Of a DNA stretch of 64,000 nt, positions 1 to 64,000 are shown one piece after another. The DNA is from Heligmosomoides polygyrus polygyrus. Lineage: Eukaryota; Nematoda; Chromadorea; Rhabditida; Heligmosomidae. Numbering within the stretch: the stretch's first letter is position 1; the number at the start of each line of letters is the position of its first letter. The stretch spans positions 55,846,676 to 55,910,675 of the forward strand of contig OX377205.1 of NCBI GenBank assembly GCA_947396885.1, written 5' to 3'. The notes under the pieces are model-generated. The model was given only the letters and a program-made list of their open reading frames with translations. It made no database searches and was not told where the DNA came from. The position numbers were made by a program, and so were the translations under genes.

Positions 1-58
1 GCAATGAAGAGTAAGCTAGTGTTGACAATCTTATCAGTAACCGGACGTTTGGCAGCCG

Positions 59-60
<2 letters not shown>

Positions 61-100
<40 letters not shown>
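61..100. repeat. (AT)20 microsatellite
   Basis: Forty bases of uninterrupted AT directly before the head of a tRNA-derived SINE; a second array stands at its tail. Confidence 0.95.
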
Positions 101-102
<2 letters not shown>

Positions 103-390
103 GCGCGTGGAGCGCAGTCGGAGAAGGCGCCGACTGTCGCCTGCACCCGATACCAGGTTCCTGGTTCGGATTTCCCGCCCAGGCCAACCAAGCCTTCCAT
201 TCCCCCAGGATCGGTGAATTGGTACCAGACTTGTCTGGGAAGGATAAAGCACTGACTTGTTCATCGGCTTGCCACCGCAAGTCATTGTATGGCCAAATAC
301 GAATTCAACTCGCCTCCACAACATCCCGTAGAAGTAGAATGGGTGGCGCATCCCAAGGGGGATTGAATAACGCCGTCATTTATCCTTATC

Positions 391-393
<3 letters not shown>
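101..393 (+). mobile_element. SINE family 1, copy a (tRNA-derived)
   Basis: Head GGGCGCGTGG with a box-A-like AGCGCAGTCGG (110-120) and a box-B-like GGTTCGGATTT (163-173), spaced as in a tRNA, then a unique body and a tail of TATCCT repeats. Four further copies (21.3, 39.4, 53.1 and 62.0 kb) share head, body and the ACCAGACTTGTCTGGGAAGG segment, which makes it a dispersed element. Internal Pol III promoter inferred. Confidence 0.8.

Positions 394-433
<40 letters not shown>
394..433. repeat. (AT)n array at the tail of SINE 1a
   Basis: Forty bases of TA/AT repeats continuing from the TATCCT tail. Confidence 0.95.
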
Positions 434-436
<3 letters not shown>

Positions 437-535
437 CAAATGTTCAGCGTGGTGCTGGCGAACTATATTCTTGGCGGCGATCGTCCAAGTTTACCGATAC
501 GTGTATTCAGCGAGCAACGCGTAAGGGTATGAATG

Positions 536-775
536 GGGACCAAGTGCAGGGCGCAGGGATTCAGAAGACGTGCTCTAGACATCGTTCAACGTGCATCAGG
601 ATCCACAAGACGTGCTGAAGAGTTGTCCAATGTGCGTAGAGATTCAGGACACGTGCTGAAGACGTCCAACTTGCGTAGGGATTCCGAGCAAGCGGGATTT
701 GTAGGAGGAGATCAGTGAAGAGGGACCAACAAAGGAGGACGCTAGAGGGGAGAATAAGGGGGAACCAATATTTTC
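536..775. repeat. Degenerate repeat with GAAGACGTGC units
   Basis: Short degenerate units such as ATTCAGAAGACGTGC and GACACGTGCTGAAGACGTCC recur, followed by GGGACCA/GGGAACC strings. A similar tract with ATTCAGAAGACGTGTCGCAG occurs at about 46.8-47.1 kb. Confidence 0.4.
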
Positions 776-1517
776 CTTCAATATCGTCCAATGTGAGGGA
801 TGATGCGGATCAAAGAGTGACTATGGGATTCGGGGGAGTATAGCTGCCCAATCCGAATTGTCGTCCGACCGTAAACGGTGTCGACTTGTCGCCCAATACC
901 GATTGATTGTATTCATGTTTCTGCAGATTAAGCACTTCGGATTGGGACTCTCGTGATCTGTTTCTCGCCACGTAGAGAACGGACACTTCGAAGAATAAAT
1001 CACATACATGCGAGAGAGGGTGGATGGGCTTCATAGGGGCAGTGAAGATTCTGCCCTACCATATCTCGCTGCACTAATCTATATAGTAAAACCGGTTTCT
1101 TTACTTAATAAATGTAAGAAGGCCTAAAGGAGCGTGGAGAAAGATTGGGGTTGTTCTACTATGGGGGCAGGACCTGAGAATAGAACACCCCCAAACGTCT
1201 GGTAGTAATATAAGCCGGATAAAAATCGTGACGTTGTTTACAACAAAGACGGCGCAACAAAGTAAGGAACTTGTTTTGTCCACTCCTGTGTTGTTATTAA
1301 TCACGGTCTTTATGTGGAGGTGGCCCTGTAGTTTTCCACTGCACACGGCCCTCATTTCACGTAAAGTTCACGGCATCTTGCGCCGACAAAGCACCCCGCC
1401 TAGAATTCCCGCAGATGGGTTCCCAGACGGGAGTAGCACTGTGGTGAGCCCTGGCAGTGCGTTCGAAGGCCACGTCTGGAAAAATCGGTGGGTTTCGCAT
1501 CGGGTGTATGGACTCAC
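776..1517. other. Sequence downstream of exon 23 (intronic), no feature recognised
   Basis: No FH2 continuation, RNA gene or known mobile element seen on either strand. Confidence 0.5.
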
Positions 1518-60290
<58,773 letters not shown>

Positions 60291-61465
60291 CGCGACTGAC
60301 GATCGGCTCGCGCGTTGCCTTCGGTCGCCTGGAACGACGCTGGATGAAACTTCCAGGTTAGTAAAGGAGACGAGCGAACACGGGCGAGCGAGTTGCGAGT
60401 CGACTCTCGCACGTCCTTTTTCGTGGACGTGAAAACGCAGCGGAGGAAAGACGACGCGCAGCGCAATACGGAAAGGCAAGGTCGCGAGCGAAGTGGCCGA
60501 TGAGACGGCTTTTTTATTTAATCGCCGTAACTGCCCTGAAGCTTTGTGGAAACCGTGATAGTAACAGGACGCAAGGACAACGAAACGCGCTAGAAGCTCC
60601 CGTGTTTTCCTGACACGGCAAACTCAACAAGGAACTGGGTTCGTCACACGACCGCGACGGGTGATGGATCGAAGACGACGAGCACCATGTTCGCCGACAC
60701 TAACCTCCATCAAGCAGAAGGTGAAGTGTTGAGAAGAAAAATGTTGAAATTTTTCATAATTTGAGGACGATCTCACTTGACCTCATCGGAAGGTTGCAGA
60801 CCAGCACGCACCCCTCTGCATCGATTCGATTAGTGGACATCCCAGTTCTTCATCATATTAAATGTTTTTCTCAGTCAATGACTGACCTGGCCATTATGAT
60901 TTTTTCTTTCTTCGAAGGGAAAAAAACCAGGTCACGCATGAGTCTTCTCTGCGCACGAGTTCTTGAGCACTTTCGAAGAGTCGAAACTCAATGTGTCACG
61001 CATAGATCAGAATCTGCAGCACGTAAAAACAAGAGGACTGCCTTTCAAATGCTAGAGCAAAAACTCGTCTGAAAGCGTTTATGAATAATAAATAAATGTA
61101 TGCATATATTTTCATTCAGGTTAAGGAATTATCTGAGCCGGCCAACCTCTCATCATGAGAACCAGCCAGCGAATGTAGCGCAGAAGGAAGAGGCTACGGT
61201 TTTCGCGTGCCGCGCGAGTCAGCCTACTGTTCCAACTGCCATGCCCCGTGAACTGCTCACCGTTCTTGAGGACCGATAACTCACTGGTTTTCCATTCGAT
61301 CCCCAAGTACTACTAGCGCCCGCTGTCTCTCATGGTCTACTGGAATCTCTAAACGATATCTTCTAGAAGCAGTACACTCCCAAGGGTACTGACTGGCGCC
61401 ATACTGTACCCTTTCCCAGAAAGTTAAGAATGAAGAAGAGTGGAAGAGTTAAGAAAAGAAAACAA
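60291..61465. other. Upstream flank of fhod-1
   Basis: Expected to hold the 5' UTR and promoter. No TATA-like box is identified. A plus-strand frame of 103 codons at 60,761-61,072 has no recognisable similarity. Confidence 0.45.
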
Positions 61466-61520
61466 TGCTCCAGGCGCGATCCGACCGCAAGAATATTTCG
61501 GTCGGATCGCGCCTGGAGCA
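61466..61520. repeat. Perfect hairpin: 22-bp stem, 11-base loop
   Basis: TGCTCCAGGCGCGATCCGAC CG (61,466-61,487) is the exact complement of 61,499-61,520; loop CAAGAATATTT. GC-rich stem in AT-rich surroundings. Confidence 0.95.
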
Positions 61521-61989
61521 GGTGAGGATAAGCGCTCACCACCCACATTGTCTTCGCCCTCCCAGTGCTCAAAGGGACATCTTGGAATTGAAGTTCAGAG
61601 ATTCGCTTAACAGATACAGTGAGTCGATGAACCGCAACTCAGGAAAGGGATCTAAGGAGAACAAGGCCAAAATGCGAAGTAGATTGAATTTTGATTCAGC
61701 AATAAACGAACGAAAAGCGGTTGCACAACACCCGCCAGAGCATACTCGCCAACATGATAATATCTGATTAAATATTTTAAAAAAGAAAGCAAAAACCAAA
61801 ATTTCATAAAACTTCAAGTACGGCACTCAATTTATTGTTTAAGTGAATTATAAATTTTCAAAAAAGAGGCTCCGCTTTATTTACACAGCCCTCTGCTTTT
61901 ATTTGGGAGATGTTTCAAATCTACCAATAAGCTCGATAAATCTCTAGTGCCAGTCAGATGTGAAATGCTACAAAAGTGTTGGTTATTGG

Positions 61990-62280
61990 TGAAGGACAAA
62001 AGACAAACGATGGCGTTACTCAACCCCTTTTGGGATGCGCCACGCATTCTACTTCTACAGGATGTCGTGGAAACGATCTGAATGCGTATTTGGTCTACAA
62101 TGACTTGCGGTGGACAGCCGATGAATAAGTCAGTGAATTACCCTTGCAAAACGAGTCTGGTACCAACTCAACTGCACCGGAGGGATGGAAGGCGTGGTTG
62201 GCGAGGAAGTCCGAGCCAGGATCTTGGAATCGGGTGCACGCGACAGCCGGCAGCTCCTCCGACTGCGCTACACGCCCTCT
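61990..62280 (-). mobile_element. SINE family 1, copy e
   Basis: Tail GGACAAAAGACAAACG, body with TGACTTGCGGTGGACAGCCG and head ending CGACTGCGCTACACGCCC; inverted relative to copy a. Confidence 0.78.
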
Positions 62281-63740
62281 GATTATTGGTAAAATGCATA
62301 TCTACGTACAATATATAGCTGAAGTGATAACTTCGAAATTTTTTGATTTTTTTCGTCTTCTGGCGTTTTTGGTTTTGCCGATGTTTTCTGACAAACACGA
62401 GTTTCTGTTTTCTGGGAAAATTTTCAACAGGCCCGACCATCCTTGGTACTGATCTCTCGCACTTTTAGAGATAGCGACGTGGACTGAATGACGGGAGCAA
62501 CAAGTCGGAAAACGAGTGTGCTCTTAGCTCTCTGAAATTGTTGCCACTCGCTGTTCTCGTCCGCTCTCTCGCTTTTTTCCTTTACATATTGGGTAGTCCT
62601 TGTCTTTCTTAAGGAAGATAGCGCCACTGAATCACTAATTTTTACTGCGTGTTTATTTCGTGAAAGCACGGACACTAAAAGAAATGTCTTCTTAACCTAA
62701 CAGGTCGAGCTGCCTGCTGAAGAACCTGAGCCGTGCCGATCAAGCACACGTATTTTATACCACATGTGTACGCGGTCTGAACCAGTTGACCAATTTTCGA
62801 CCAGCAGTGGTCCAAGAGTCGCAGTTCAACAGATTGAATAGAACTGCTCGACGGTAAGGGTATGTGACAGCCTTGAACATGTCCATGCAGAGAGCAAATG
62901 ACACCCATTTCGCTAGCCCGAGGGTAAACTGAAGGTGGAGTAGATGGACGATGTCGTTAATTTTCCTAAAAGGCGCAATTACGCAGATTTGTGGGTGTCG
63001 GCGAAGAGAGAAATCGCTCCACGTCTAGAATGAATGCGTTGTAGAAATAGATTTTCATTCCATGAAAGGTGCAAGGGTGTAAAGAGGACATGGTGATCGT
63101 TGCGTGTTACACTTGTGAAGGTAGCTAGGTAGAAACGCTACGAAAGGGAACTCCCACAGCATCACTTCGTTCAAATTTGGTGTTATGCGCGTTTCGTTGG
63201 GTTTGAGAATATGTACGAACCCGGTATCAGTAAATTCGGACAATACACGCTAAAATGTTTCCGCGAGACCAGCGAAGACTTGGCGACAAGCCGCCGCCGT
63301 TCGGCTTCTCCGCAGTCCAGGTCGTGCGTCGTGTGCCCGTCAAACAAACAGCTCTAATCCAAGACCTTCACCTTTCTAACGGTGAAGACTCCTGTTCGAA
63401 TTCGTTCACGGCCTCTCACCACTGCTACTGTTGCTGATTCCCCGAAACCGATGTCACCACAAACAGGAATCCCTCTCTGTACCCCTCTCAGCGAAAGAGA
63501 TCTTCAGGTAGATCACTGTTCAGACGGTGAATCGCCGACACCTTGGCAAAACCTTCACGACGACCTACCACAAACCACAAATTGGACTGGCCACGAGACT
63601 ATGCCGATAACCGACGCGGTATACTCGCATCAAGCGCCTCAGCTCAGGAAATAAGGAAAAGCAAGCACCAAACCGTGAGTCCTGGACGGAGCAGAGTCAG
63701 GAGATGGAGTGCGCTAGCGTCTTGCCAGTTAGGACTAGCA
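62281..63740. other. Flank, nothing recognised
   Basis: Short frames on both strands, including PSRRPTTNHKLDWPRDYAD leading into repeat D, but no assignable gene. Confidence 0.4.
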
Positions 63741-64000
63741 TCGCAATCGGCGACCGTGGTACCGCGGCTCCAGGACCTAACTCCGACGCGACGTCGCGCG
63801 CTGTCCGCGTGCGACATCGCGGCGCTGAAACGCGGACGTGCGCTCGGTGACGCATGGTTAGCCGCGGAGCACGAAATGTTCTCAGTGTTCAAGCTCCCAG
63901 ACCACATTTCTAGCTAGGAACTTAAGATTCCACAGAATGTGGTAGGCAACTGTCTGCAGTAGGACAAATGATCCGAGAATGGGTGGTAGTGACCTTTTCC
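63741..64000 (+). repeat. Repeat D, protein-like copy at the right edge
   Basis: Reads RLQDLTPTRRRALSACDIA, ALKRGRALGDAWLAAEHEM and [12 protein letters not shown], then a stop and [14 protein letters not shown]. Same frame and order as the inverted copy at 13.6-13.9 kb. May continue beyond the window. Confidence 0.6.

Overview
The window looks like nuclear DNA of a nematode, most plausibly a clade V (strongylid-type) worm. Seen: short GT-AG exons whose acceptors mostly end TTTCAG or TTTAG, long introns packed with decayed transposons, and a protein whose blocks align with animal FHOD formins. The species-group assignment is inference; no rRNA, mitochondrial or marker gene is present. Nothing looks bacterial.

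One host gene dominates. An FHOD-type formin (fhod-1-like) lies on the minus strand from its start codon at 60,290 down to 1,518, and its 3' end (rest of FH2 and the C-terminus) lies off the left edge. I could place 22 coding blocks, nearly all joined in phase: exons 1-2 (GTPase-binding-like N-terminus; 60.3 and 46.3 kb), 3-9 (FH3/DID armadillo region; 42.5-36.0 kb), 10-15 (charged, proline-rich linker; 27.9-22.3 kb), 16-17 (FH1 polyproline; 22.1 and 18.0 kb), 18-20 and 22-23 (FH2; 16.7-1.5 kb). One FH2 exon of about 33 codons (numbered 21) was not found. About 3.1 kb of coding sequence is spread over about 58.8 kb. A 1.2 kb serine-rich open exon (42,609-43,813) lies in intron 2 and ends in the splice phase needed to join exon 3, so it may be an alternative first exon for a second isoform.

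The rest is mobile and repeated DNA, mostly inside the introns. 0-5 kb: tRNA-derived SINEs, AT arrays and inverted repeats. 6.1-14.6 kb: remains of a CAGT-ended foldback element that hosts a second foldback with tRNA-like segments in its arms and a CR1-like LINE. 17-27 kb: a mariner with both ends, SINEs, palindromic MITEs and an RTE tail. 28-33 kb: LINE pieces, a Penelope-like element with RT and GIY-YIG domains, and mariner relics. 39.7-40.8 kb: a mariner. 47.2-50.5 kb: a complete 3.2 kb palindromic foldback element. 51.7-52.7 kb: two long GT arrays. 53.8-58.6 kb: mariner and LINE relics. Right of 60.3 kb no second host gene is recognised; there is a perfect 22-bp-stem hairpin at 61.5 kb and a protein-like repeat at the right edge that also occurs, inverted, at 13.7 kb.

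The mobile elements are not functionally linked to the formin gene beyond inflating its introns. All transposase and reverse transcriptase genes seen are interrupted by stops or frame changes.
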